Source: Candidatus Desulfofervidus auxilii
GTDB taxonomy: Bacteria > Desulfobacterota > Desulfofervidia > Desulfofervidales > Desulfofervidaceae
Assembly: GCF_001577525.1 (NCBI RefSeq)
Contig: NZ_CP013015.1
Span: 1,198,966-1,262,965 of the forward strand
Reading direction: 5' to 3'
Length of the DNA: 64,000 nucleotides
This document shows positions 18,411 through 26,748 of this stretch, in pieces. A program made the position numbers and the translations under genes. The number at the start of each line of letters is the position of its first letter. The stretch's first letter is position 1. The notes beneath the pieces were generated by a model. The model was not told where the DNA came from, made no database searches, and was given only the letters and a program-made list of their open reading frames with translations.

Positions 18411-19065
18411 CCCTTACACGGTTAGCTTCTATATGGGCTAGACGTGTTGGTTCTGGTAAACGGTAACCCTTTAAACAAAGAAGTAGAATTTTGTAAGCAG
18501 TATCAAAATCCATTAAATGTCCTGGAGAGACAAAAATGGGTTTAACGCCTTTTTTGGTTCTGAGGACAAAACCTATTACCTCTTCTCCTTCTTTGAGAAG
18601 ACTATAACTACCTTTAGAGGGTGGCACTGGTTGGTAGCTACCTATTAATCGTGATTTAGCACAGCCAATGGTAGAAATGTTTAAACATACCCCCAGATGG
18701 CTGGCCAGACCTATGCGTCTAGGATGGGCAATGCCTTGACCATCTACTAAAATAACATGTGGTTTGATTTGAAGTTGTCTAAATGCTTTAATAAGCAAAG
18801 GTGCTTCCCGAAAAGAAAGTAATCCAGGAATATAAGGAAATGTTGTCTCTCCTATTATGGTTTTTGTTTCTAAAAGAGTTAAGTCGGGTAAGTTTAAAAC
18901 CACTAAAGCAGCATAAATTTTACTGTCCTTACGGCTATAAGAAACATCTGCCCCGGCTATTAGTTGGGGTGAAAAGTTGGGAGGTGGTTTTAGGATTACC
19001 TTTTGACACAATTCTTTTTGCAAAATCACTGCTTGAGCATAATTTAATTTAGCAATTTTATCCAT
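18379..19065 (-). CDS. nfi: Endonuclease V (deoxyinosine-specific)
   Basis: Cleaves the second phosphodiester bond 3' to deoxyinosine in deaminated DNA, a repair task of particular use at high temperature. The 228 residues show the family motifs AGADVSY (metal-binding Asp near residue 40), LSFREAPLL (catalytic Glu), VDGQGIAHPRRIGLASHLG (Asp and recognition loop), and the terminal GHLMDFDTA segment. It is transcribed toward ihfA and ends inside that gene. Confidence 0.95.
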   Translation of the reverse strand: MDKIAKLNYAQAVILQKELCQKVILKPPPNFSPQLIAGADVSYSRKDSKIYAALVVLNLPDLTLLETKTIIGETTFPYIPGLLSFREAPLLIKAFRQLQIKPHVILVDGQGIAHPRRIGLASHLGVCLNISTIGCAKSRLIGSYQPVPPSKGSYSLLKEGEEVIGFVLRTKKGVKPIFVSPGHLMDFDTAYKILLLCLKGYRLPEPTRLAHIEANRVRAKFSSPPGLV

Positions 19066-19240
19066 TTTCCTAATGCCAGACTTGCTCCAATTACCGTAAT
19101 TCCTTCCACAAATTCATTTTAAGTCTTTTTAGGGAATAAAACAATCCCGCAAAGTAGGTGATACACATCTTGTTGACGGTAGTCTTTTTTTAGGGTAAGT
19201 ATTAAAAAATCTTAGGGACGTTATTTGAAAGTTAATTCTT

Positions 19241-20062
19241 ATGAGGGTTAAAACACTCATCGTTTCAGCTTCCTGTCAAGAAAGGACATTTTTGAGAAAG
19301 GTTTTAGATAAGAGAGATGACATTGAAATTATTGGTGAAACAGTTTCAGCTAGAGAGGCTTTTAAATTAATCCGGGCTATTCCTTATGACCTATTGTTTA
19401 TAGATATTGATTTAGAAGATATAAGCGGTTTGGAGCTAGCCAAGAGCTTAGCAAATAGCGACTTCCCTGTTTTAATAATTTTTCTGGCTAAAGATGAAGG
19501 ATGTGCAGCAGAAGCCTTTACTCTAGATGCGGTTGATTACTTGATAAAACCTATTGAAGAAGTGAGATTGTTAAACGCTGTGGACCGTGCTATCCGTTGG
19601 GAAAGGGTTCTTAAAAAAAAGAATGCATATGTAGAAAAAATTTCTATTCCTGCTCAGGCCTTTAATGAAAATGAGCTTTTTCAAGCTTTGGAAAAAAGCT
19701 GGCATAAAAATCACCAAAAAATCCCTTCCATTCAAAAATTACCTGTAGAAAAGGGAACAAGGAGAATATTAATTCCATATTCTGATATTGTATTTGCTGA
19801 AGCATGGGGTGATTATACTTATATTTATACCGCCGAAGAAAAATTATTTACTTCCTTTAGTTTGAAAACATTGGAAGAGCGCTTTCGGGGAACTTCCTTT
19901 TTTCGAGTGCATCGAAAATACTTGGTAAATCTTGACCAGGTGGTAGAAATAGCCTCTCTGCCAGGTGGTATTTTTTATTTACGCACCATGGGTAAGCATA
20001 AAATAGAAATTCCTATTAGCCGCAGGCGCTTAAAACAGTTTAAAGAAATACTTGGACTTTAA
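19241..20062 (+). CDS. LytTR-type response regulator (orphan)
   Basis: A two-domain regulator of 273 residues. The N-terminal receiver domain (1-115) has phospho-acceptor D55 in LLFIDIDLEDISG and the conserved K103 of LIKPIEE. A LytTR DNA-binding domain occupies about 165-272 (FAEAWGDYTYIYT and FFRVHRKYLVNLDQV). No histidine kinase is near, so its signal is unknown. The ATG lacks a clear ribosome-binding site. It converges with the aldehyde oxidoreductase gene, overlapping its 3' end by 4 bases. Confidence 0.9.
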   Translation: MRVKTLIVSASCQERTFLRKVLDKRDDIEIIGETVSAREAFKLIRAIPYDLLFIDIDLEDISGLELAKSLANSDFPVLIIFLAKDEGCAAEAFTLDAVDYLIKPIEEVRLLNAVDRAIRWERVLKKKNAYVEKISIPAQAFNENELFQALEKSWHKNHQKIPSIQKLPVEKGTRRILIPYSDIVFAEAWGDYTYIYTAEEKLFTSFSLKTLEERFRGTSFFRVHRKYLVNLDQVVEIASLPGGIFYLRTMGKHKIEIPISRRRLKQFKEILGL

Positions 20063-21816
20063 ATTACATTTATAAGCTCTTTATAATGGATAATAGCTTC
20101 CCTAAGGAATTCTTCTTTTAACTGCCCATAAGGGGAGAGAGTTTCTAAAATCCGCTTAGGGATACGAATATTATCCAAAGAGAAACCTTCCCTAAACTTA
20201 AATTGATATTTTTCTTTCAGGATATTCTTACCCAATTTTTTTAATTCTTCTTCTGAAAAATCAAAACCCGCAATTTTTAAAGTATTTATAATAGTAGGAT
20301 AGTCATAGACACCTCTAGCAAAGAAACAAATAACCAAAGAGGAAAGAATCTGGCGGTAGCTTTCCTCGGCAAAAAGTTTCTCTGCATAATCCCTTGGGGT
20401 CAACGGTTCCTTTCCCAAAAACTTCTGGTCAAAACTGTATCCAGCAGAATCCAAATGACTATGACGAGCTCCAGTGAGAAAAGTCAAATGGCCTCCATGA
20501 CCAGTATGATAGCCAGGCATTTCGTTTTTACCAAAGGCCAATGCAAATTCCTTTCCTCCATAGCGCTCAGAAGCATATTCTACACCTTTAGCTAGTGCTT
20601 GATAAAAATCGTTTACTTGTAAAACAATATTTTTTACTATCTCCATGTATGTTTCATAATCACCCCATTTGGGCTCAAGCCCTGATGTTTCCTTCTCGGT
20701 AATAAGCCCCTTTTGGAAGGCCTCAGTTGTCCAGGCAAGAACTACCCCTGTAGAAATGGCATCTAATCCTAATACCTCTATTTCATCTAACAAACGCAAC
20801 AAGCCTTGAGGATTACTAACACCCAGCATGGTTCCCAAGGCATAAATAAGTTCATAATCATAAGATATGAAGGTGGTTTTGTAAAAATAAGGTTCATCTT
20901 CATAAAGTTCTCTCAATGCCGCTAGGTGAATGCAGGCAATTGGACAATGTGCACAGGCAAGCCGCCGACCGAGATAATTCTCTGCTAGATGTTCCCCTGA
21001 AATTTTTCCAGCTTCTTCAAAACAAGGATTTTGCAAATTTTTCGTAGGAAGGGCTTTTAGTTTATTTAAAGGTAAAATATTTAAAGCAGTACCCAAATCA
21101 TGATATTTTTTTAAAGATGGATTAGTTAAAATTTGGTGAAAAATCTCATCATAAATTTTTTTATAAACTTTTTTATCAGTTACTGGCAAACTGCGTTTTC
21201 CACTAATAACTATGGCTTTCAATTTCTTACTCCCAAAAACTGCACCCAGTCCCAAACGGCCAAAATGACGATATGTTTCGCTAATCAAGCAAGCATAGGT
21301 CACTAATCGCTCTCCTCCTACCCCAATCCTCAAGATGGAACGTATTCCAGAACCCGGCTCTTTCTCCCTGAGGGCCCTAGCGGTTAAATTGCTTCTCATC
21401 CCCCAGAGAGCCCGTCCATCGTGAAATTGCACCTGGTCATTAAAAATAGTGATATACACAGGTATTGGGCTAACACCTTTAATTACAATTGCTCCATAGC
21501 CTGCTTGTCGAATGCATACCGCACTCCGTCCTCCAGCATGACTTTCACCTAAATTGCCTGTATGGGGTGATTTGAACATAGCCACTGTTTTAGAAGCCAT
21601 AGGAAAGAGACCCACTAAAGGACCAACACTAAAGATAACAGGATTTTCTGGCCCTAAAGGATCGGTCCTTTCTGGACACTCTTCTCGTAAAAGGACGTTG
21701 GCTACACCAGTACCACCTATATATTTTTCAAACAATTCGGGCCGATATTCAATCCAAAAACGCCGCTTGGTCAAATCTATATAAAGCACCCTTTGTAGGG
21801 GATCACGATTTAACAT
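20059..21816 (-). CDS. Tungsten-type aldehyde:ferredoxin oxidoreductase
   Basis: Oxidises aldehydes to carboxylic acids, or runs in reverse, with ferredoxin-level electrons, using a tungstopterin and one [4Fe-4S] cluster. The 585-residue chain has the AOR N-terminal pterin domain (KYIGGTGVANVLL, GGRSAVCIRQAGYGAIV) and cluster ligands C288, C291 and C295 in CAHCPIAC. The fourth Cys is about C497 (VICFFARG). These match the spacing of the archaeal AOR. The upstream ferredoxin gene overlaps it by 14 bases, and GAGG lies 9 bases before the ATG. The acyl-CoA synthetase at 1674 could generate ATP from related acids (inference). Confidence 0.92.
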   Translation of the reverse strand: MLNRDPLQRVLYIDLTKRRFWIEYRPELFEKYIGGTGVANVLLREECPERTDPLGPENPVIFSVGPLVGLFPMASKTVAMFKSPHTGNLGESHAGGRSAVCIRQAGYGAIVIKGVSPIPVYITIFNDQVQFHDGRALWGMRSNLTARALREKEPGSGIRSILRIGVGGERLVTYACLISETYRHFGRLGLGAVFGSKKLKAIVISGKRSLPVTDKKVYKKIYDEIFHQILTNPSLKKYHDLGTALNILPLNKLKALPTKNLQNPCFEEAGKISGEHLAENYLGRRLACAHCPIACIHLAALRELYEDEPYFYKTTFISYDYELIYALGTMLGVSNPQGLLRLLDEIEVLGLDAISTGVVLAWTTEAFQKGLITEKETSGLEPKWGDYETYMEIVKNIVLQVNDFYQALAKGVEYASERYGGKEFALAFGKNEMPGYHTGHGGHLTFLTGARHSHLDSAGYSFDQKFLGKEPLTPRDYAEKLFAEESYRQILSSLVICFFARGVYDYPTIINTLKIAGFDFSEEELKKLGKNILKEKYQFKFREGFSLDNIRIPKRILETLSPYGQLKEEFLREAIIHYKELINVI

Positions 21817-22222
21817 TGATCTTTTCCTCTTTTACTAAAGCAATGACCCCATGGGGACAATACTGAGCACAATAACCACAATGAATGCAAATCGCCGGCT
21901 TATTGGCATCATCATTCCAAAAAACGGCCCCAATGGTGCAAGCATCTTTACAATTTCCACACCCAATGCACTTGTGGGATTGTAGAATTACACCTCCCTT
22001 TTTTCTTATTTTTAACGCATCCGTGGGACAAACAGCAGCACATGGTGGTTCTTTGCAGGCCCGACATACTATTATAGCAAAGCCCCGACTTACACCTCCA
22101 CGGGAACGGACAAAAATGGTAGCCTTACCTAAACCTCCTTCTCCAAAACGGCGGTGACAAGCAAACATGCATAATTGGCAACCTACACATCGTTCTGGGT
22201 CTATCACACGCAAAAGGGCCAT
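21803..22222 (-). CDS. Four-cluster ferredoxin, electron-transfer partner of the aldehyde oxidoreductase
   Basis: A 139-residue HycB/DmsB-like polyferredoxin with 16 Cys positions expected to bind four [4Fe-4S] clusters. The motifs are CVGCQLCMFAC, CRACKEPPCAAVCP, CIGCGNCKDAC and CIHCGYCAQYCP. It has no signal peptide and is therefore cytoplasmic. It precedes and overlaps the AOR gene, so it probably accepts AOR electrons and passes them to a larger redox complex. Confidence 0.9.
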   Translation of the reverse strand: MALLRVIDPERCVGCQLCMFACHRRFGEGGLGKATIFVRSRGGVSRGFAIIVCRACKEPPCAAVCPTDALKIRKKGGVILQSHKCIGCGNCKDACTIGAVFWNDDANKPAICIHCGYCAQYCPHGVIALVKEEKINVKS

Positions 22223-22400
22223 AAAGGCATTATAGTTCGGCTTAAGCAGAAAAACAAGAGATTTTTAAAACCCAACATCCACGATTGATTTTTGAGATTG
22301 AGTATTGAGAGAAAAAGAAGTTTTCTTTAAGGGAGTATTTTCTCTCGGAGCGCAGCAATTGCTCCGTTAAGCCATCAAGACCAAACCCTTTGACTATAAA

Positions 22401-23258
22401 TTAGAGTGAAAACCACTGTTTTAAAAACCTTTCTGTAGCTTCCTGCCAGCTAGGTAGTTCATGGCCTAAAATATTTTTTAAGGGAAAGGTATCTAAGGCA
22501 GAAAAAGCAGGACGTAAAACAGAATTAGGAAAATCTTTGCTTCTAGCCGGAAAAAGTTTACCTGACCAATCTATTTTTTTTAATACCCATTCTGCCCACT
22601 GGTAGCGAGAACAATAACCACTATTGGTAATATGGTAAAGACCAAACCTTCCTGTCTGAATTAGGTCTAATACTGCTTTGGCAACATCCTCTGTATAAGA
22701 AGGACTGCTAATCTGGTCAGTTACTATATGCAGTTGGTCTCTGTCTTTTGACCACAAGAGAAGCTTTTTTATAAAATTTACTTCTGTCTTTCCCCTTAAG
22801 CCAAACACCCAACTCACCCGAATTAAGTAGTAACGGTTAGTCAAATGAGAGACTTCTATTTCACCTTGAAGTTTGGTTGCCCCATATTTATTCAATGGTG
22901 AAGGCAAATCAGCAATGGTATAAGGAGTGGATTTATGTCCATCAAATACATAGTCCGTGCTAAAGTGAACTAAAGATATAGCTTGTCTTTCACATATAGT
23001 GGCCAAATTGCGCGGACCGATTCCATTAACCAAAAGGGCCTGCTCCCATTCTTTTTCTGCTTTATCTACATAATTATAAGCCGCACAATTGATGACTATA
23101 TCTGGTTTTATAGTGGTAATAGCCTCTTTAACTTGCTTAAAATTTGAAATATCCAACACTTGTCGAGTAAAGGCCATTACCTCCCAGCCTTTCTTTTGGG
23201 CCAATAGCCATATATCTTGAGCCAATTGTCCATTGGCTCCTGTAAGTAAAATTTTCAT
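22401..23258 (-). CDS. rfbD: dTDP-4-dehydrorhamnose reductase
   Basis: The last step of dTDP-L-rhamnose synthesis. It is a 285-residue extended SDR with the TGANGQLAQDI nucleotide-binding start, FSTDYVFDG, and YGATKLQGE (YxxxK). Its ATG overlaps the rfbA stop by one base (TAATG). It is the end of the rfbBCAD operon. A CGGAGC/GCTCCG hairpin 35-55 bases downstream lacks a T-tract. Confidence 0.94.
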   Translation of the reverse strand: MKILLTGANGQLAQDIWLLAQKKGWEVMAFTRQVLDISNFKQVKEAITTIKPDIVINCAAYNYVDKAEKEWEQALLVNGIGPRNLATICERQAISLVHFSTDYVFDGHKSTPYTIADLPSPLNKYGATKLQGEIEVSHLTNRYYLIRVSWVFGLRGKTEVNFIKKLLLWSKDRDQLHIVTDQISSPSYTEDVAKAVLDLIQTGRFGLYHITNSGYCSRYQWAEWVLKKIDWSGKLFPARSKDFPNSVLRPAFSALDTFPLKNILGHELPSWQEATERFLKQWFSL

Positions 23259-24334
23259 TAAGGAATCTCCACAACGCTATCGTCGCCAATCATCAATTTT
23301 AGGGCCTTGGGTAGCCTATTATTCTTTAACACCTTAGAATTTCGCCCAATCAAAGCATCTTCCAAACGCTCAATATTTTCCACTTTTACCCCATCAAGTA
23401 AAACACAATGTTCCAAGGTGGAATTAATAATTTTTGCTTTATGACCAATGCTGGTAAACGGCCCAATATAAGAATTTTCAATAATAGTATGTTCTCCAAT
23501 TACCACAGGCCCCCTAACCTGACTGTTTTTTACCCTTGCTGAAGCAGGCAAGATTACTCTTCCAGAAACAATACTATCCACCACTTTACCTTGCACATTA
23601 CGCTTAATCCACTCATCTAACACAATAGTGTTTGCCTCTAATAAATCATCCTTTTTCCCAGTATCTAGCCACCATGTATCTATCACCTCGCTTAAAATAG
23701 GACAATTCCACTCGATCAGTCTCTGAATGGCATCAGTAATTTCCAGCTCTCCTCGCCAAGAAGGTCTAATGGCAGCAATTGCTTCATGAATCTTAGGAGA
23801 AAAGAGATAAACGCCAATTAAGGCCAAATTTGAAGGTGGTTTCTTAGGTTTCTCTATCAAACCCACCACTTGGCCATTTTCATCTATCCGGGCTACTCCA
23901 AAACGAGAAGGATCAGATACAGCCTTAAGCAAAATTTGGGCATCAGGCTTTTTTTCAAGAAATTTCTGGTAAAAGTGGCTTAATCCTGAACCAATGAGAT
24001 TATCCCCTAGATACATAAGAAAAGGTGCATCCTTTAAAAAAGGTTCAGCCATCTTCACTGCATGTGCCAAACCAGCTGGCTCTGGTTGCAAGATATAGGT
24101 GATATTTACTCCCCATCTATCTCCATTTCCCACCGTAGTCTTAATTATTTCCCCTGTTTCTGGGGCAATGACTATACCAATATCTTTTATGCCTAAACTG
24201 ATTATATTTTCTAAGACATAAAAAAGGATGGGTTTATTGGCAATAGGCACCAATTGTTTGGCCCCGGTATGAGTAATAGGACGTAAACGTGTCCCTTTCC
24301 CTCCACTTAAAACTAGAGCCTTAACAGAATTCAT
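23258..24334 (-). CDS. rfbA: Glucose-1-phosphate thymidylyltransferase, long form
   Basis: Makes dTDP-glucose. The 358-residue product has a nucleotidyltransferase core (ALVLSGGKGTRLRPITH) and a C-terminal left-handed beta-helix extension (IIENSYIGPFTSIGHKAKI), as in the RfbA/StrD long form rather than the short RmlA. The start is placed at ATG 24334, 6 bases after AAGGAG; an in-frame TTG at 24349 is less likely. It overlaps the end of rfbC. Confidence 0.92.
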   Translation of the reverse strand: MNSVKALVLSGGKGTRLRPITHTGAKQLVPIANKPILFYVLENIISLGIKDIGIVIAPETGEIIKTTVGNGDRWGVNITYILQPEPAGLAHAVKMAEPFLKDAPFLMYLGDNLIGSGLSHFYQKFLEKKPDAQILLKAVSDPSRFGVARIDENGQVVGLIEKPKKPPSNLALIGVYLFSPKIHEAIAAIRPSWRGELEITDAIQRLIEWNCPILSEVIDTWWLDTGKKDDLLEANTIVLDEWIKRNVQGKVVDSIVSGRVILPASARVKNSQVRGPVVIGEHTIIENSYIGPFTSIGHKAKIINSTLEHCVLLDGVKVENIERLEDALIGRNSKVLKNNRLPKALKLMIGDDSVVEIP

Positions 24335-24899
24335 CTTCATCTCCTTCAAAAGTGAAATTATTATCTGCCTCCTTTAAAGGTGGCCATTTTCTATCCCTTT
24401 CTCCCACAACTGGTGTATTCGATGGCCAAATTATGCCAATTTTAGGGTCATTCCAAATAATCCCTGCCTCATCTTTTGGAGAATAGTAATGGCTCACTTT
24501 ATAAATGACTTCAGTGTCTTCTTCGAGGGTATAAAACCCATGGGCGAATCCCACGGGGATATAGAGCATCTTTTTGTTTTCAGCAGTAAGGGTTACCCCC
24601 ACCCATTTCCCATAAGTAGGAGAACCTTTCCGAATATCTACTGCCACATCAAAGATTGCCCCTTTCACACACCGCACCAGTTTGGCTTGAGCAGTGGGGT
24701 GTTTTTGATAATGTAGTCCGCGCAATACTCCCTTGACTGAACGGGAATGATTATCTTGAACAAAGTGTTCTTTAATACCAAATTTAGCAAATGCCTTATA
24801 ACTATAAGTTTCCATGAAAAAACCACGAGTATCGGCAAATACCTTAGGTTCAATTAGGATCACTTGAGAGATTTCTAAAGGGATAAATTCAAAAGGCAT
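24321..24899 (-). CDS. rfbC: dTDP-4-dehydrorhamnose 3,5-epimerase
   Basis: A cupin-fold epimerase of 192 residues with the family motifs GFFMETYS, HFVQDNHSRSVKGVLRGLHY (catalytic His region) and PVGFAHGFYTLEE. Third in the pathway, second in the operon. It overlaps rfbB by 11 bases and rfbA by 14. Confidence 0.95.
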   Translation of the reverse strand: MPFEFIPLEISQVILIEPKVFADTRGFFMETYSYKAFAKFGIKEHFVQDNHSRSVKGVLRGLHYQKHPTAQAKLVRCVKGAIFDVAVDIRKGSPTYGKWVGVTLTAENKKMLYIPVGFAHGFYTLEEDTEVIYKVSHYYSPKDEAGIIWNDPKIGIIWPSNTPVVGERDRKWPPLKEADNNFTFEGDEDEFC

Positions 24900-25989
24900 G
24901 TTTCACTGTTTTATAAAACGCTTCTATCCAATTTTTATAAGCACCAGATTTTACCCTCTTTACCCACTCCTGGTTAGTTAAATACCACTCTATTGTCTTT
25001 AAAAGCCCCGTCTTAAAATCAGTCTTAGGTCGCCAATTTAATTCTCTAACAATTTTACTAATATCCATGGCATAGCGAAAGTCATGGCCAGGTCTGTCTT
25101 GAACAAATATGATAAGGTTTTCTCTAGGGCCAGAAGGTAATGGCCCTATTTTTTCATCTAATAGGTGGCAAATCATTTTTACCACCACTATATTTTTTTG
25201 TTGGTTTCCTCCACCAATATTATATTGCTCACCAATTTTACCTCTATTTAATAAACACCAGATTGCTTCACAATGGTCTTCTACATATATCCAGTCCCTA
25301 ATATTTTCACCTTTACCATATATGGGAATTGGCTTTCCTTCTGAGGCATTAAGGATGGTTAAAGGAATAAGCTTTTCAGGAAATTGATATGGCCCATAAT
25401 TATTAGTGCAATTAGAGATAATCACAGGTAAGCCATAAGTCTTAAAATAGGCCCTAACAAAATGGTCACTAGCAGCCTTCGATGCTGAATAGGGACTATT
25501 AGGACAATAAGGTGTCTCCTCGGTAAAAAAACCTGTTTTCCCTAAAGAACCATACACCTCATCGGTGCTAATCTGATAAAATAGACACCCTTCTGGCCGT
25601 CCCTTTTCTAACCATGCCTCTCTAGCCGCTTCTAACAAAATAAATGTGCCATTTACATTAGTTTTAACAAATTCTGCAGGGCCAATAATAGAGCGGTCAA
25701 CATGAGATTCTGCTGCAAAATGAACCACTGTATCAATGTCATAATCATGAAAGATGTTTCTTACTAATTCTAAATTACAAATATCACCTTTTACGAAAAA
25801 ATAACGGGTGCCATGGTACTTAGAATTAATCTCACTTAGATTCTCCGGATTACCGGCATAGGTAATTTTATCCAGGTTGATTACCCGCCCAGAAAATTCA
25901 GATTGAGCAAATAAATAATGGATAAAATTGCTGCCTATAAAACCACAGCCTCCAGTGATTAAGATATTTCTCAATTTACGTTTGGCCAT
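24889..25989 (-). CDS. rfbB: dTDP-glucose 4,6-dehydratase
   Basis: A 366-residue extended SDR with GGCGFIGSNFIHYL (NAD binding), HFAAESHVDRSI, ISTDEVYG and YSASKAASDHFV (YxxxK). Together these are diagnostic for RmlB. It opens the rfbBCAD cassette that supplies dTDP-L-rhamnose for the polysaccharide made by the genes upstream. Confidence 0.95.
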   Translation of the reverse strand: MAKRKLRNILITGGCGFIGSNFIHYLFAQSEFSGRVINLDKITYAGNPENLSEINSKYHGTRYFFVKGDICNLELVRNIFHDYDIDTVVHFAAESHVDRSIIGPAEFVKTNVNGTFILLEAAREAWLEKGRPEGCLFYQISTDEVYGSLGKTGFFTEETPYCPNSPYSASKAASDHFVRAYFKTYGLPVIISNCTNNYGPYQFPEKLIPLTILNASEGKPIPIYGKGENIRDWIYVEDHCEAIWCLLNRGKIGEQYNIGGGNQQKNIVVVKMICHLLDEKIGPLPSGPRENLIIFVQDRPGHDFRYAMDISKIVRELNWRPKTDFKTGLLKTIEWYLTNQEWVKRVKSGAYKNWIEAFYKTVKHAF

Positions 25990-26130
25990 AGTGGACTTAA
26001 ATTATTTCAATTTAGATTTTTTACCTCGTTTGAATATTTTTGTAAATGCCAAACCCCGCGATTGGGATTTACATAAAGCTATTTCAGAGAGGAAAATCCT
26101 CGTTTGCTCCACAAGAAACCAAGCAAGTGT

Positions 26131-26174
26131 AGTAAAATAAGGCAATTTTTTTAAAAAGACATATTTACCTAAAA
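26131..26174. repeat. Degenerate direct repeat, copy A
   Basis: Pairs with 26561-26603, 430 bases downstream: both read AG[TC]AAAATAAGGCAA, a T/A run, and then end in ACCTAAAA. About 85 percent alike by eye. Confidence 0.55.
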
Positions 26175-26329
26175 GGTGAAAATACACTCACGGGGTAAGG
26201 ACAATGATAAAACAAAAAAATCTAAAGTAAAGCAAGCTATTTTCCCCAAAATCCGTAATAACTTTAAAAGAAAATACCCAAATATAGTAACTGACCTTAC
26301 CCACAGTAAAAAAATCATTTTTTAAGGGC

Positions 26330-26351
26330 TGCGGTCAGTTTTTTGACCGCA
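26330..26351 (-). terminator. Possible terminator hairpin
   Basis: Perfect 8-base stem TGCGGTCA/TGACCGCA with a 6-base loop. Read on the minus strand it is followed by GCCCTTAAAAAATGATTTTTTT, so it could end transcripts coming from the DUF2079 gene. That gene stops about 400 bases earlier, and the T-tract is not adjacent to the stem. Confidence 0.35.
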
Positions 26352-26381
26352 ACCATACAAATATTTTATTTAGGGCTGGGG

Positions 26382-26436
26382 CTGTCAAGGAGTGCTCGCC
26401 CGCCTGCCTGCGGGCAGGGGCAGACAGGCTTGACAG
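26382..26436. repeat. 55-base nested palindrome with 8-base terminal inverted repeats (copy 2)
   Basis: Perfect ends CTGTCAAG (26382-26389) and CTTGACAG (26429-26436) enclose a GC-rich core with the inner palindrome CCTGCC-TGCG-GGCAGG (26403-26418). It resembles copies 1 and 3 in its CCTGCCTG/GGCAGG words. Confidence 0.7.
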
Positions 26437-26560
26437 AAGATCAGCCAAATCAAGTATTAAAAATTTTTTGTCCTATTAATAAAGAGCTGCTTTCTAACAT
26501 TTGCTTTCCAAATATTCTCTCTCATTACTTGTAGAATAAAATTTTTGCGTAACATCAGAT

Positions 26561-26603
26561 AGCAAAATAAGGCAAATTTTTAAAAACATAGCTTCACCTA
26601 AAA
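26561..26603. repeat. Degenerate direct repeat, copy B
   Basis: Partner of 26131-26174; see that entry for the shared words. Confidence 0.55.
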
Positions 26604-26748
26604 CAATGGCCACGTTAAAGTTTCCATATTAAGGATTTTATTTGATAGAAAACCATTTTATTGGACTTCTTATCTTTGAATTTGAAACATTCCTTTTAAT
26701 TTGTCACCATTTTTCCAACTTGTGGCATTTAATACATTCATAACTTTC

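Larger units (their letters stand above)
25990..26748. other. 759-base intergenic region with repeats
   Basis: No credible gene. It contains an approximately 43-base degenerate direct repeat, a TGCGGTCA/TGACCGCA hairpin, and a 55-base GC-rich nested palindrome (each listed separately). A 63-codon open frame over the palindrome has no family features. The region separates the rfb cassette from the transferase cluster. Confidence 0.6.

Noticed and set aside
19173-19205. Promoter before the LytTR regulator (TTGACG ... TATTAA)
   Set aside because: The spacer is 21 bases and no better -10 is placed at 16-18 bases.
22346-22366. CGGAGC/GCTCCG hairpin after rfbD as a terminator
   Set aside because: No T-tract follows on the minus strand; only a short stem with a 9-base loop.
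26343-26534. 63-codon frame in the rfb intergenic region
   Set aside because: It translates the GC-rich palindrome and has no ribosome-binding site or recognisable protein sequence.
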